From Rhodocytophaga rosea (GTDB lineage: Bacteria > Bacteroidota > Bacteroidia > Cytophagales > 172606-1): DNA of 64,000 bases. Both the position numbers and the translations under genes were made by a program. Shown here one piece after another: positions 35,882 through 44,703 of this stretch (position 1 is its first letter; every line of letters starts with the position of its first letter). A model generated the notes under the pieces. It ran no database searches. It saw only the letters and a program-made list of their open reading frames with translations, and had not been told where the DNA came from. The stretch is taken from the NCBI RefSeq assembly GCF_010119975.1, contig NZ_CP048222.1, forward strand, positions 8,098,501 through 8,162,500, given 5' to 3'.

Positions 35882-35925
35882 ATAGTGAGGTTTTTACTAA
35901 GTTTGTTATGTGTGTATTATGGTAG

Positions 35926-35941
35926 ATTACTTTCCGATACA
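35926..35941. repeat. Attachment-site core at the end of mnmE
   Basis: ATTACTTTCCGATACA; on the minus strand it reads through the codons for the final C-I-G-K and the stop of MnmE. The identical sequence at 23274-23289 marks the other end of the element. Because the core includes the stop codon, insertion leaves the MnmE protein unchanged. Confidence 0.85.
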
Positions 35942-37303
35942 GAACTTGGAAAAAATAGTATCCAGCAGATCCTCAGTTGTTATTTCACCTGTGATCTCGC
36001 CCAGGTATCGCAATGCATGCCGGATGTCGAGGGCAAGCAGATCGCCGGTGCGGTTTTGATTGATAGAGCCTAACACCTGGTCAAGTGCCACATATGTTTG
36101 CCTCAGGCTTTCATAATGGCGTACATTGGTGATTAGTGTATCTCCGGTTTTAAGCTGACCGGCATGGACCATAGCCAGCATCCGGTTTTTTAAAGCGGCA
36201 ATATTATCTTTCTCTGATGCCGAAATCATGATTATTTCATCTGAATTCAGCCAACTGGGAATAGATTTTACTTTGGTGAGTTGATCTGTTTTATTGGCGA
36301 CTAGTATTAAGGGAAGATTTAATTTACGAATATCAACTAATTCTTCTTCAAGGCTTTCCTGATCTATAAGGGTACTGTCAAATAGATACAGAATTAAGGA
36401 AGCCTGTTTCATTTTCTGACGGGTGCGTTCCACACCAATGGCTTCAATAGTATCAGTGGTATGCCTTAAGCCAGCTGTGTCGATCAACCGGAAACGGATG
36501 CCTTCAATCATTAATTCGTCTTCAATTACATCACGGGTAGTGCCTGGAATTTCAGATACAATCGCCTTTTCTTCATTAAAGAGGACATTAAGTAATGTAG
36601 ATTTTCCAGCATTCGGCTTTCCGGCAATAACGGTAGGCACTCCATTTTTAATCACATTGCCGAGTTGAAAGGACTCAATCAGGTCTTTGGTTACGGATTG
36701 TATATTGAGTACTAATTTTTGCAGGTCATGGCGGCTGGCAAATTCAACATCTTCTTCTCCAAAATCGAGTTCAAGTTCAATTAATGAGGCAAAATAGATA
36801 AGCTGTTCCCGCAATTTTTTAATCTGCTGCGAAAACCCCCCTCGCATCTGGTGGATTGCTGCCTGGTGAGATGCCTCAGAATCAGAGGAAATCAAATCGG
36901 CTATTGCTTCCGCTTGTGTCAGATCAAACTGGCCGTTCAAGAAAGCCCGTTGGGTGAATTCGCCTGGTTTAGCCAGCCTTGCGCCGTGTTTTAATAATAG
37001 TTGCAGGATTCGTTTTACAATAAAATCCGACCCATGACAGGAAATTTCTACCACATCTTCTTTGGTAAAGGATGTTGGAGCTTTAAATATTGACACTAGT
37101 ACTTCATCAATAATCTGATCTCCATCCCGAATGGTGCCAAAATGGATGGTGTGAGATGCCTGTCTGGTAAGATCTTTTCCTTTAAAAATTTGATTACAAA
37201 GCAGTATCGCTTCTTTCCCTGAAACCCTGATCACAGCAATAGCTGCAATACCCGAAGCAGTGGCAGGAGCTACTATTGTATCGTCGAATGAAAAATGATT
37301 CAA
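35927..37303 (-). CDS. mnmE: tRNA modification GTPase MnmE
   Basis: With MnmG it makes the 5-carboxymethylaminomethyl/taurine-type modification of wobble uridine 34; cytoplasmic; 458 residues. It has an N-terminal formyl-THF-binding domain (TIVAPATASGIAAIAVIRVSG). The helical domain is split by a GTPase domain with G1 GKPNAGKSTLL, the G2/G3 region IPGTTRDVIEDEL and DTAGLRHT, and G4 NKTD. The C-terminal CIGK carries the catalytic cysteine. The 3' end is the attachment site of the integrative element. The gene is intact and full length. Confidence 0.97.
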   Translation of the reverse strand: MNHFSFDDTIVAPATASGIAAIAVIRVSGKEAILLCNQIFKGKDLTRQASHTIHFGTIRDGDQIIDEVLVSIFKAPTSFTKEDVVEISCHGSDFIVKRILQLLLKHGARLAKPGEFTQRAFLNGQFDLTQAEAIADLISSDSEASHQAAIHQMRGGFSQQIKKLREQLIYFASLIELELDFGEEDVEFASRHDLQKLVLNIQSVTKDLIESFQLGNVIKNGVPTVIAGKPNAGKSTLLNVLFNEEKAIVSEIPGTTRDVIEDELMIEGIRFRLIDTAGLRHTTDTIEAIGVERTRQKMKQASLILYLFDSTLIDQESLEEELVDIRKLNLPLILVANKTDQLTKVKSIPSWLNSDEIIMISASEKDNIAALKNRMLAMVHAGQLKTGDTLITNVRHYESLRQTYVALDQVLGSINQNRTGDLLALDIRHALRYLGEITGEITTEDLLDTIFSKFCIGK

Positions 37304-37831
37304 GCTGAAATGAAATTAGTCTGTGTATAAAAGGTACACTTAACAGAATACCCGAGGGTTAAATTTATACACAAACAAGGAAGTAGGAGGGAAGGTTCTA
37401 TATTTTTTCGTAACAGAGGTATTTCAAGAAAGTATTCAAACATATTGGTGTCAAAATGCTTTCTTAAAAGTGTTCATTATTTTGATATTTTCATAATAAT
37501 ATATGGCCGTAATATGCTTAATAACACATATTTATTAATATTAATTTTAAGTATTAATTTAAGTGTTATTTGTTTACTACAGGCATTATATGGGAAGAAT
37601 AATTATCATATTGAGGATAATAGCTTTTATATCCTAGTAGCCTTGCGAATGGTGAAATAAAGTAAGTTGCTGTTATGGTCTCATAAATATTTCGATCACC
37701 TATGATCTCCCATATACTCGTTGCGTACGTCTGAAGGTGAGAATCTAAAGGAAAGTAAATATTTTTTTCCATGTAAGCATGAATAGCAGTGCTTACTAAA
37801 GATAGAATATTTTGCGCAGTTGTAAAATTGA
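37304..37831. other. Intergenic stretch with a possible short ORF
   Basis: About 530 bases between the mnmE start and the last permease gene. A minus-strand frame of 68 codons (37772-37566, MEKNIYFPLDSHLQTYATSI) has protein-like composition and may be a remnant or a real small gene; no family is recognised. The mnmE promoter must also lie here. Confidence 0.3.
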
Positions 37832-38714
37832 TTAAACTTTCGCCAGCTGCGGTTTCTGGCGTAGTTGCTTGATAATAATTCCCTGTTGAGGAGAAAATAA
37901 AACGGATAGCAAAAATAACAAACCGGAAATAGCAGCCATCGCTCCGGCAATTGACCCATCCAGCCAAACTGCCAAAAGATAGCCTAATGCAGAAGTAACG
38001 ATCCCGATTAAAGAAGAGAGAATCAGCATTTGCTTAAAATTGTGTGTAAGCAGGTAAGCAGTGGCAGGTGGCGCTACTAAAAAAGCAACTACTAATATTG
38101 CGCCTACAGATTCAAAGGCTGCAACCGTTGTCAGAGAAACGGCGCCCATGAGTAGGTAATGCCATAATAAGGTAGAGATACCAATAGAAGCCGCAAACCC
38201 AGGATCGAAGGTAGTTAAGAATAGGGTTTATATCCTGTTACAATAAATAATATTATGATAAGTAGAGTAATGCCCATTAGCCATACTGTTTTTGGGCCTA
38301 TATTCAGTCCATCAGCAGTAATAATTAAATCGAGGGGATATAAGCGATTTCTCCATACAGCACACAATCCTGATCCAGGTCTACTTGTCCGGCAAATACA
38401 GTAATTAAAATCACGCCAAGGGCAAACAGCCAGGTAAATGTTACTCCAATAGAAGCATCTGTTTGTAAGCGGGCTTTGGTATGGAAAAACTCAATCAGGA
38501 AGGTACACAATACGCCTAGAATACCAGCTCCCAGTAACATAGGCACCGAATCCCGGCTGCCGGTGAAAAGGAACGCTAAAACAATGCCCGGTAGTACAGC
38601 ATGGGAAATGGCATCTCCAACCATTGCCATTTTTCGCAATATGAGGTAACAGCCCAGCAGGCTGCAACAAACAGCAACCAGAGAGCCAGCTAATATTATC
38701 CAGAATGCATTCAT
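37832..38714 (-). CDS. mntD: Metal ABC transporter permease (MntD/TroD type), two frameshifts
   Basis: Integral membrane permease of the ABC-3 family, about 294 residues after correction, starting MNAFWIILAGSLVAVCC. The N-terminal part has LRKMAMVGDAISHAVLPGIVLAF; the C-terminal part has TTVAAFESVGAILVVAFLVAPPATAYLL. The frames join if the G4 run at 38334-38337 and the G3 run at 38224-38226 each gain one base, giving IPLDLIITADGLNIGPK and later GYKPLFLTTFDPGFAAS. These are the same kind of homopolymer defect seen elsewhere, so I treat the gene as intact. It is last in the mnt-like operon and pairs with the permease at 38794. Confidence 0.8.
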
Positions 38715-38793
38715 ATACGTTAAGTCTTTAGTAGGTTGTCGGGAGTTTCTGGTATGTCTACATTCATTTCTGAGAATTTGTAAAGACCAGAAA

Positions 38794-40080
38794 CTATTTA
38801 GGAATTTGTGAATTGTGTGGATCAAGATCCGGGTATTGCAACTGCTCCATTATTTTTTCTTCCAGCTCAGGGGTAATCACATGTTCTATATTTTCTGCAT
38901 CCTCATGTACATGGTCTGGTGCCAGGTGGAGGTATTTTGTAAGGTATAATTCCCATAAGCGGTGGAGGCGGGTGATCCGTTTGCCGCGTTCTTTTCCTTC
39001 TTTGGTAAGCTTCCAGGTATGCCCACTTTTTTCCAGGTATCCTTCACTGGCTAATCTTTTTAAGCCGGATAATAAAATTGGTTTTTCAATTCTTCTTTTT
39101 TCCAATAATTGAGCTATTGTATGAGGAATATAAAATTGTTTGTCTTTTTCGTTGAGGTGAAAGAAAGTCTTCAGAATATTTTCGTCTACGATCTGCCGCC
39201 TGTTTTTTTGTTGGCGTTGCCATCTGGCAAAAATTCCTTTTCCTGGCGCCAGTATAAACGAACCCACTGCAATTACAGAAATCACCATTACCATCCAGGG
39301 ACCAGTAGGCATGGCAGGAGAGAGGTACGATATGTAGGCTCCGGTAAGGGCAGAAAATGCTCCGAATGCAGCGGACAGCAAAAGCATTACCAGCAATTTA
39401 TCTGTCCAGAATCTGGCGGCAGCGGCAGGCGTGATCAGAATTGCCGCCATTAATACGACACCTACTGCCTGTATTCCGGTAACAACAGATAATACGGTAA
39501 GGCTGGTAAGCAACCATTCTAATCTTCTGACTGGCAAACCAATGGATCTGGCAAAGTTTTCATCAAAACATAATAGTTTGAATTCTTTATAAAACAGCCA
39601 TACTACCAGAAGCAATAATAAGCTTACACTTGAAAATACAATAACATCTTCCTGAACCATCGAAGCAGCCTTTCCAAATAGAAATTTATCCAGGCCAGAT
39701 TGTGAGGCATTTCCTTGTTGCTGGATGGCAGTGAGCAATAATATACCAATTCCGAAGAATACAGATAACACCAGTCCTATAGCAGTATCTTCTTTTATTT
39801 TGGTTCTGGAAGTGATCAGGTCAATGCAGATCAGGGATAGCCAGCCAGTAGCAAATGCGCCGATTAGTAGCAGGAGAGGATTTTTCTGTTCACTGATTAT
39901 GAAAGCGAGACATACACCAGGTAATACAGAATGAGCAATAGCATCTCCGATCAAGGCTCGTTTTCTTAGCAATGCAAAACATCCCACGATGGCTGCACTT
40001 GCAGATAGCAGCATAGAGCCAAAGGTCACAAACCGTATGTTCGGATCTGAAAAGGAGAAGAATTCAATGAAGTTGTTCAT
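38794..40080 (-). CDS. mntC: Metal ABC permease fused to a DtxR/MntR-like domain
   Basis: A 428-residue protein from the ATG at 40080 (MNNFIEFFSFSDPNIRFVTF). Residues about 1-290 are an ABC-3 permease with eight or nine helices (LLRKRALIGDAIAHSVLPGVCLAFI, GIQAVGVVLMAAILITPAAAARFW). After a basic linker (WQRQQKNRRQ), residues about 300-428 form a winged helix plus a DtxR-like dimer domain (LLSGLKRLASEGYLEKSGHTWKLTKEGKE, then LAPDHVHEDAENIEHVITPELEEKI). The cytoplasmic domain could sense metal and gate transport. Its spacing of 7 bases from the ATPase gene shows co-translation. Confidence 0.85.
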   Translation of the reverse strand: MNNFIEFFSFSDPNIRFVTFGSMLLSASAAIVGCFALLRKRALIGDAIAHSVLPGVCLAFIISEQKNPLLLLIGAFATGWLSLICIDLITSRTKIKEDTAIGLVLSVFFGIGILLLTAIQQQGNASQSGLDKFLFGKAASMVQEDVIVFSSVSLLLLLVVWLFYKEFKLLCFDENFARSIGLPVRRLEWLLTSLTVLSVVTGIQAVGVVLMAAILITPAAAARFWTDKLLVMLLLSAAFGAFSALTGAYISYLSPAMPTGPWMVMVISVIAVGSFILAPGKGIFARWQRQQKNRRQIVDENILKTFFHLNEKDKQFYIPHTIAQLLEKRRIEKPILLSGLKRLASEGYLEKSGHTWKLTKEGKERGKRITRLHRLWELYLTKYLHLAPDHVHEDAENIEHVITPELEEKIMEQLQYPDLDPHNSQIPK

Positions 40081-40087
40081 TGCTTTT

Positions 40088-40888
40088 TTATTTAGCGGGT
40101 AGTTGTTCTCTGGCAGGAAACTGGTTTTTCTGTAATAAATCGCCAACCCGTGAGAGTACGGTGAGTTTTCCACCATATGTTTCCTGTAATAATTCTGGTG
40201 TAAATACCTGCTCTGTTGGTCCGGAAGCCACCAGCCGGACGTTGAGTAAAATGATCCAGTTGAAGTATTCCTGCGCCGATTGTAAATCGTGGTGTACAAC
40301 TACAACTGTTTTCCCCTGGTTACGCATTTCCTGTAAAATCTGTACGATGGCACTTTCGGTAGCGATATCTACGCCGGCAAAAGGCTCATCCAGGCAATAC
40401 AGGTCTGCATCCTGAGCCAGGGCTCTTGCTAAAAATACCCGTTGCTGTTGTCCGCCGGATAACTGTGAAATCTGCCGGTTGGCAAAAGATTCCATCCCTA
40501 CTTTTTTTAGACATTCCCAGGCAGCTTCTTTATCCGATTTTCTGATGGTTTGAAATAAACCTAATTTACCATACCTGCCCATCAGTACTACATCTAAGAC
40601 GGAAGCTGGAAAGTCCCAGTCAACTGACTCACGCTGGGGAACATAGCTTATCTGCTGGCGTACTTTGGCAATCGGCTGATTAAAGATCTTAACAAATCCG
40701 CTTCCGGTTGGGACCAGATCCATGATGGCTTTGAGTAGGGTAGATTTACCTGCACCGTTCGGCCCGATGATACCTACCAGTGATCCTGATGGAATAGTCA
40801 GGTCTACATTCCATAATACTGGTTTCTTATCATAGCTTACCGTTAGATCGTGTACTTCTATTACCGGTTTTTCTACCTGAATGATCAT
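40088..40888 (-). CDS. mntB: Metal ABC transporter ATP-binding protein
   Basis: A 266-residue ATPase that powers uptake of divalent metal through the two permeases. It has Walker A GPNGAGKSTLLKAI (about 40-53), Q-loop YVPQRESVDWDFP, signature LSGGQQQRVFLARAL, Walker B DLYCLDEPFAGVD and switch histidine VVVHHDL. The VDWDFP segment after the Q-loop is typical of Mn/Zn/Fe (TroB/MntB) transporters. It is the third gene of the regulator-binding-protein-ATPase-permease-permease operon. The transported metal is inferred. Confidence 0.92.
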   Translation of the reverse strand: MIIQVEKPVIEVHDLTVSYDKKPVLWNVDLTIPSGSLVGIIGPNGAGKSTLLKAIMDLVPTGSGFVKIFNQPIAKVRQQISYVPQRESVDWDFPASVLDVVLMGRYGKLGLFQTIRKSDKEAAWECLKKVGMESFANRQISQLSGGQQQRVFLARALAQDADLYCLDEPFAGVDIATESAIVQILQEMRNQGKTVVVVHHDLQSAQEYFNWIILLNVRLVASGPTEQVFTPELLQETYGGKLTVLSRVGDLLQKNQFPAREQLPAK

Positions 40889-40912
40889 ATAAATTATAGT
40901 TTCTTTGATTAT

Positions 40913-41842
40913 TTATTTTAAAGCCGCTACTATGGTTTCTATGTTTGCTTTCACCATACCAATATATGTGCCTTCGGGAGTGCCAGGGTTACCCATGGCA
41001 TCTGAGTAGAGGTTTCCGCCTATTTTTACCTGGTGTCCTCTGGCTTTACAACCTTCTACTACTGCTTCAATGGATTTTTGTGGAACAGATGATTCTACAA
41101 AAACAGCTTTTATTTTTCTGTTTACTATGAGTTGTACCAGCTCGGATACATCTTTTAGTCCGAATTCAGATAGGGTTGAAATACCTTGCAGTCCTTTCAC
41201 TTCAATTTCATAAGCTTTGCCAAAATACCCGAATGCATCGTGGGCGGTAATTAGCACTCGTTGTGAAGGAGGAATTTCGCTGATTCTTCGTTTGGCATAT
41301 TGGTGCAATGAGTCCAGTTCAATCAGGTATTTCATGGTATTTTCTGCATAATAGGCGGCATTACCTGAATCCTTTTGTTGCAGTATCTTGCTTGCAAAAG
41401 CTATACACTGTTGCCATTTCTGCACATCAAACCAGATGTGGGGATCATAACTTTCTGTGCTGCCCGGGATTTTAGTGAGTGATGAATGATCTATATCCTG
41501 GCTTACGGGTAATACAGTTTTGGCTTTGGCCAACTTTTTAAAGATTTCCTGTAGCTTTCCTTCCAGATGCAAGCCATTGTAAAAGATGATATCTGACTCA
41601 GTCAATTTATTTACATCTCCATAGGTAGCTTTGTATAAATGCGGATCAACACCTGGCCCCATTAAAGCTGATACGTTGGCTGAGTCTTTTACAATGTTTT
41701 TTACACCGTCTGCAATCATACCTGTTGTCGTAACAATATTTAGTTTTCCAGAGCTTTCTTTTTTCTTTACATCGCAGCTTGCTAAAAAGGCTAAAGTGAT
41801 TACTAAAAATATTGTTACTAAAGTTGTTTGTGTGTTGGTCAT
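40913..41842 (-). CDS. mntA: Metal ABC transporter substrate-binding lipoprotein (TroA/MntA type)
   Basis: A 309-residue lipoprotein anchored in the periplasm; the ATG at 41842 gives the signal LVTIFLVITLAFLASC with its lipobox. Cluster A-I metal site residues appear in order: VDPHLYKATYGDV, YDPHIWFDVQKW, then AHDAFGYFGKAYEIEVKGLQG and, at the end, GGNLYSDAMG with an aspartate ligand. This H-H-E/H-D pattern fits manganese, zinc or iron. The start lies one base after the regulator stop (TAGGATG), so the two are coupled. Confidence 0.9.
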   Translation of the reverse strand: MTNTQTTLVTIFLVITLAFLASCDVKKKESSGKLNIVTTTGMIADGVKNIVKDSANVSALMGPGVDPHLYKATYGDVNKLTESDIIFYNGLHLEGKLQEIFKKLAKAKTVLPVSQDIDHSSLTKIPGSTESYDPHIWFDVQKWQQCIAFASKILQQKDSGNAAYYAENTMKYLIELDSLHQYAKRRISEIPPSQRVLITAHDAFGYFGKAYEIEVKGLQGISTLSEFGLKDVSELVQLIVNRKIKAVFVESSVPQKSIEAVVEGCKARGHQVKIGGNLYSDAMGNPGTPEGTYIGMVKANIETIVAALK

Positions 41843-41843
41843 C

Positions 41844-42515
41844 CTAATCCAGCGTGTATATGTTTTGTGCAATATCCTTTGAAATAATGATAAGCCGGTT
41901 TTTATTCACCTTTATTTCCAGAGATTGATCAAATTCAATTTTGTCCATAATTTCAATATGTGCGCCTATATTTACTCCTATTTTATCCAGATAGCGTAAA
42001 AACAGGGGAGAAGTTTCCTTTACACCTACCACATCACCACTGTCGCCTATTTTCATATCAATCAGATATACTTGTTTTTTATTAGTTAATTCACCTTTAT
42101 CATTAGGTATGGGATCTCCATGTGGGTCGTATTGGGGAAACTCCAGGAATTTATCTAATCTGTTAATTAATTCATCAGATTGAATATGTTCCAGCTGTTC
42201 TGCGATATCATGTACCTGATCCCAGCTGAATTGTAGTTTGTCGACCAGAAAAACCTCCCATAATCTGTGTTTGCGTATTACTAATAATGCTTTTGCCTCG
42301 CCTTCAGGTGTAAGGGTGACGCCCTGATATTTTACGTAGTTAATAAGTCCTTTAGCAGCTAGTTTTTTAAGCATATCGCTTACTGATGCAGGTTTTGTTT
42401 GAGTAAGATCTGCTATTTCATTGGTTGTAACTTCCTGGTCTATATTGGTTGTATTTGCTTTAGAAGCTCTATAGATAAGTTTTATATAGTTTTCCTCTGT
42501 GAAACTTAGTGGCAT
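41844..42515 (-). CDS. mntR: DtxR-family metal-dependent transcriptional regulator
   Basis: A 223-residue metalloregulator. The N-terminal winged helix is TNEIADLTQTKPASVSDMLKKLAAKGLINYVKYQGVTL. The metal-binding dimer domain (LVDKLQFSWDQVHDIAEQLEHIQSDELINRLDKFL) has the E-x2-H pattern, and there is a C-terminal FeoA/SH3-like domain (ETSPLFLRYLDKIGVNIGAHIEIM). It should repress the transporter operon it heads when metal is plentiful. A promoter with an overlapping imperfect palindrome lies directly upstream. MntR rather than IdeR function is inferred from the linked transporter. Confidence 0.9.
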   Translation of the reverse strand: MPLSFTEENYIKLIYRASKANTTNIDQEVTTNEIADLTQTKPASVSDMLKKLAAKGLINYVKYQGVTLTPEGEAKALLVIRKHRLWEVFLVDKLQFSWDQVHDIAEQLEHIQSDELINRLDKFLEFPQYDPHGDPIPNDKGELTNKKQVYLIDMKIGDSGDVVGVKETSPLFLRYLDKIGVNIGAHIEIMDKIEFDQSLEIKVNKNRLIIISKDIAQNIYTLD

Positions 42516-42530
42516 TGCTTTCTATTTTTG

Positions 42531-42562
42531 TAAATATATAAAACTTTTTAGTCGTATCAAAA
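42531..42562 (-). promoter_or_regulatory. Promoter and possible operator of the mnt-like operon
   Basis: Minus strand: TTTG (42561-42558), 19 bases, TATATTTA (42538-42531), close to the Bacteroidota TTTG/TAnnTTTG consensus. An imperfect palindrome TTTTGA-N5-CTAAAA (42562-42546) covers the -33 box and would be a reasonable site for the DtxR-family protein. The leader would be only about 10-15 bases. Confidence 0.45.
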
Positions 42563-42644
42563 TATTTATTATTAGTAACTTAAAAGTAAATTACATTTCA
42601 ATAAATATACTATTTTATTTAGTAATTATGAATAATTTTACTAT

Positions 42645-43808
42645 TTAAATTAGCATTGTTTTACAATTTTTACTAATTTTGGTAGTATTGTAAGAGTTTA
42701 CTAAATAGTGTAAAAGACTTTTCTCTTTATCCCACAAAAGCAGTGCTTTACTAAAAGAGCCTTTATAAAAATCCATTGTCAGTATATCTAATATAAGCTT
42801 ATTACTATCAACAGACCGATAATTAATTTCCAAACAAGCCCTAAATGGATCACAGTATGCCTTCCAAGTCTTGTTAAAAGGCAACAAAATAGGTAATTCA
42901 TAATACATATATTCATTTAGTTTTGTAGGCAGCTTATTAATTGTACTCTTATTGTATTGATAGGCTACTAAGCCTATATCAGCGTCCTGAATTTTCTCTA
43001 TAATAACGGAATGGGGGACCAAAGTATCTCCACCAATTATTTGTATAAACCAATGTGAGGCTATATAACTTTTTACTTTAGCTAACACCTTAGCATCGGC
43101 ACAATATCCAATGATAGTTAAATGAAATCTATGATCAGCCTGATTTAGTTGTACGGTTAAATCAATGGCCTCAAAAATACCATACGCTTCCGCAATAGTT
43201 CCGCTATACAACAAATGATATATGGAACGATTTTTCTTCTGAACCCTTTGTGAAGTGTAATTACTTATTGGAGGAACAAACTTATTTTCCAGAATGGTGA
43301 ACTTGTTTCCCAGAAAAGGTAACTCTGATTGATAGCTTCGTTCAGCCAGTATAAAATGCGATATAAATGGAGATGATATCCATTCTATGGTTCTTAAAAA
43401 ATATCCAATAACATAATTTAAGGGTCGTCTAAATTTTTTTAAATAGATCGAATTATACATATAATTTTCTTGTACGTCATATAATATTTTCGATCCAAAT
43501 ATTATTTTGTATATGCACGTAACTATCAGTAAATCAGCACTATTAACTATTATTATATTAGGTTTAACTTTATGTAATATTTTATAATAATCCCAAGACA
43601 AAACAAATCTTTTAAACGATAATCTCGAGAAGTTAAAAACAGGATAAAAGGAGATGTTTTGTTCTACCGGAATGTGGCTTGCCCGAAAACCAATAATATG
43701 AATATGGTATTCCAGGTGACTAGCAAGTGTACGGGCAAATTTTTCATACATTCTTGTATCATCTACTGGTTTTAATACAGAAGCAATTACTACATTTGTT
43801 TTTTTCAT
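42645..43808 (-). CDS. Glycosyltransferase (GT4-like, GT-B fold)
   Basis: A 387-residue cytoplasmic or membrane-associated glycosyltransferase. The N-terminal half resembles GT4 enzymes: NVVIASVLKPVDDTRMYEKFARTLA and the ILYDVQENYMYN block. The C-terminal half has IYHLLYSGTIAEAYGIFEAIDLTVQL and DADIGLVAYQYNKSTINKLPTKLNEYMYYELPILLP, where the E-x7-E nucleotide-sugar site would be. The acceptor and sugar are unknown. It is not part of a visible polysaccharide cluster; dapD starts 36 bases away in the other direction. Confidence 0.82.
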   Translation of the reverse strand: MKKTNVVIASVLKPVDDTRMYEKFARTLASHLEYHIHIIGFRASHIPVEQNISFYPVFNFSRLSFKRFVLSWDYYKILHKVKPNIIIVNSADLLIVTCIYKIIFGSKILYDVQENYMYNSIYLKKFRRPLNYVIGYFLRTIEWISSPFISHFILAERSYQSELPFLGNKFTILENKFVPPISNYTSQRVQKKNRSIYHLLYSGTIAEAYGIFEAIDLTVQLNQADHRFHLTIIGYCADAKVLAKVKSYIASHWFIQIIGGDTLVPHSVIIEKIQDADIGLVAYQYNKSTINKLPTKLNEYMYYELPILLPFNKTWKAYCDPFRACLEINYRSVDSNKLILDILTMDFYKGSFSKALLLWDKEKSLLHYLVNSYNTTKISKNCKTMLI

Positions 43809-43844
43809 TTCTTACCTTTAAACCTTACCATAATTAATGAATTT

Positions 43845-44659
43845 ATGGAAATAAAAGAAATCATTGAGCAAGCCTGGAACAACCGGGAATATTTGAAAGA
43901 AAGAAATACTGAAGTAGCCATTAAAACGCTCATCGAAGAATTAGATGCTGGTATCAGAAGAGTAGCCGAGCCTCTTGAGAACGGAGAATGGCAAGTTAAC
44001 GATTGGATAAAAAAAGCAATTATTCTCTATTTTCCAATCCAGCAGATGAAAGTAATTGAGCTGAGCCCATTTGAATACCACGATAAAATGGCATTAAAAC
44101 AAGGCTATAAATTAAAAGATGTACGGGTGGTGCCACCGGCTACAGCCAGATATGGAGCCTTTCTGAATAAAGGAGTAATATTAATGCCATCGTATGTAAA
44201 TATAGGTGCCTATGTAGATAGTAATACCATGGTGGATACCTGGGCGACGGTTGGGAGCTGTGCACAAGTAGGTAAAAATGTTCACATCAGTGGGGAGTAG
44301 GTATAGGAGGGGTGCTCGAACCAGTACAGGCCTCCCCGGTGATTATTGAAGATGGGGCATTTCTGGGTTCCAGATGTATTATCGTAGAAGGAGTTAGAGT
44401 AGGGAAAGAAGCTGTATTGGGTGCCAACGTAACGCTTACCCAAAGCACTAAAATTATAGATGTAACCGGAGATAGTCCAGTAATGCATCAGGGGTTTGTG
44501 CCTCCAAGGAGCGTTGTAATTCCGGGAAGTTATACCAAAAAATTTCCTGCCGGAGAGTACCAGGTGCCCTGTGCGCTGATTATTGGCAAAAGAAAAGAAA
44601 GCACAGATTTAAAAACTTCTTTAAATGATGCCCTGAGAGAAAATAGTGTAGCAGTATAA
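43845..44659 (+). CDS. dapD: Tetrahydrodipicolinate N-succinyltransferase, one frameshift
   Basis: Lysine/meso-diaminopimelate pathway enzyme that succinylates tetrahydrodipicolinate; trimeric left-handed beta-helix protein, about 271 residues after correction. The first frame carries the N-terminal helical domain and the hexapeptide start (VPPATARYGAFLNKGVILMPSYVNIGAYVDSNTMVDTWATVGSCAQ). The second carries LEPVQASPVIIEDGAFLGSRCIIVEGVRVGKEAVLGANVTLT. The frames meet at the G4 run 44292-44295, which should be G5 (HISGGVGIGGVLEP). Because the gene is normally essential, a base-call error is the best explanation. Confidence 0.93.
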
Positions 44660-44660
44660 T

Positions 44661-44698
44661 AAAAGCTGGAAGATACAAATTTATATCTTCCAGCTTTT
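44661..44698. terminator. Bidirectional terminator
   Basis: A 15-bp perfect stem (AAAAGCTGGAAGATA at 44661-44675 with 44684-44698) and 8-base loop between the convergent dapD and hydroxyacyl-CoA dehydrogenase genes. A and T tracts on both sides allow termination in both directions. Confidence 0.9.
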
Positions 44699-44703
44699 GA
44701 TTT

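Larger units (their letters stand above)
23274..35941. mobile_element. 12.7-kb integrative element in the 3' end of mnmE
   Basis: Bounded by the 16-bp direct repeat ATTACTTTCCGATACA (23274-23289 and 35926-35941). The right copy is the last codons and stop of mnmE. A tyrosine integrase and HTH/excisionase-like genes sit at the mnmE end. A replication block (DUF3987, DUF6371 primase-like) lies in the middle, and cargo (putAbiC, PLD nuclease, unknown cassettes) at the far end. All genes point away from mnmE on the minus strand. No relaxase, conjugation, capsid, portal or terminase gene is present, so it must depend on a helper for transfer, like a phage satellite or an island mobilised in trans. 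Confidence 0.85.

Noticed and set aside
37566-37967. 133-residue minus frame overlapping the end of the mntD-type permease
   Set aside because: Its first 65 codons are the permease read in a wrong frame. Only the last 68 codons past the permease stop could be real, and these are listed as a weak possibility.
44282-44488. Minus-strand frame over the dapD frameshift
   Set aside because: Antisense to conserved hexapeptide repeats of DapD; no ribosome site or family.
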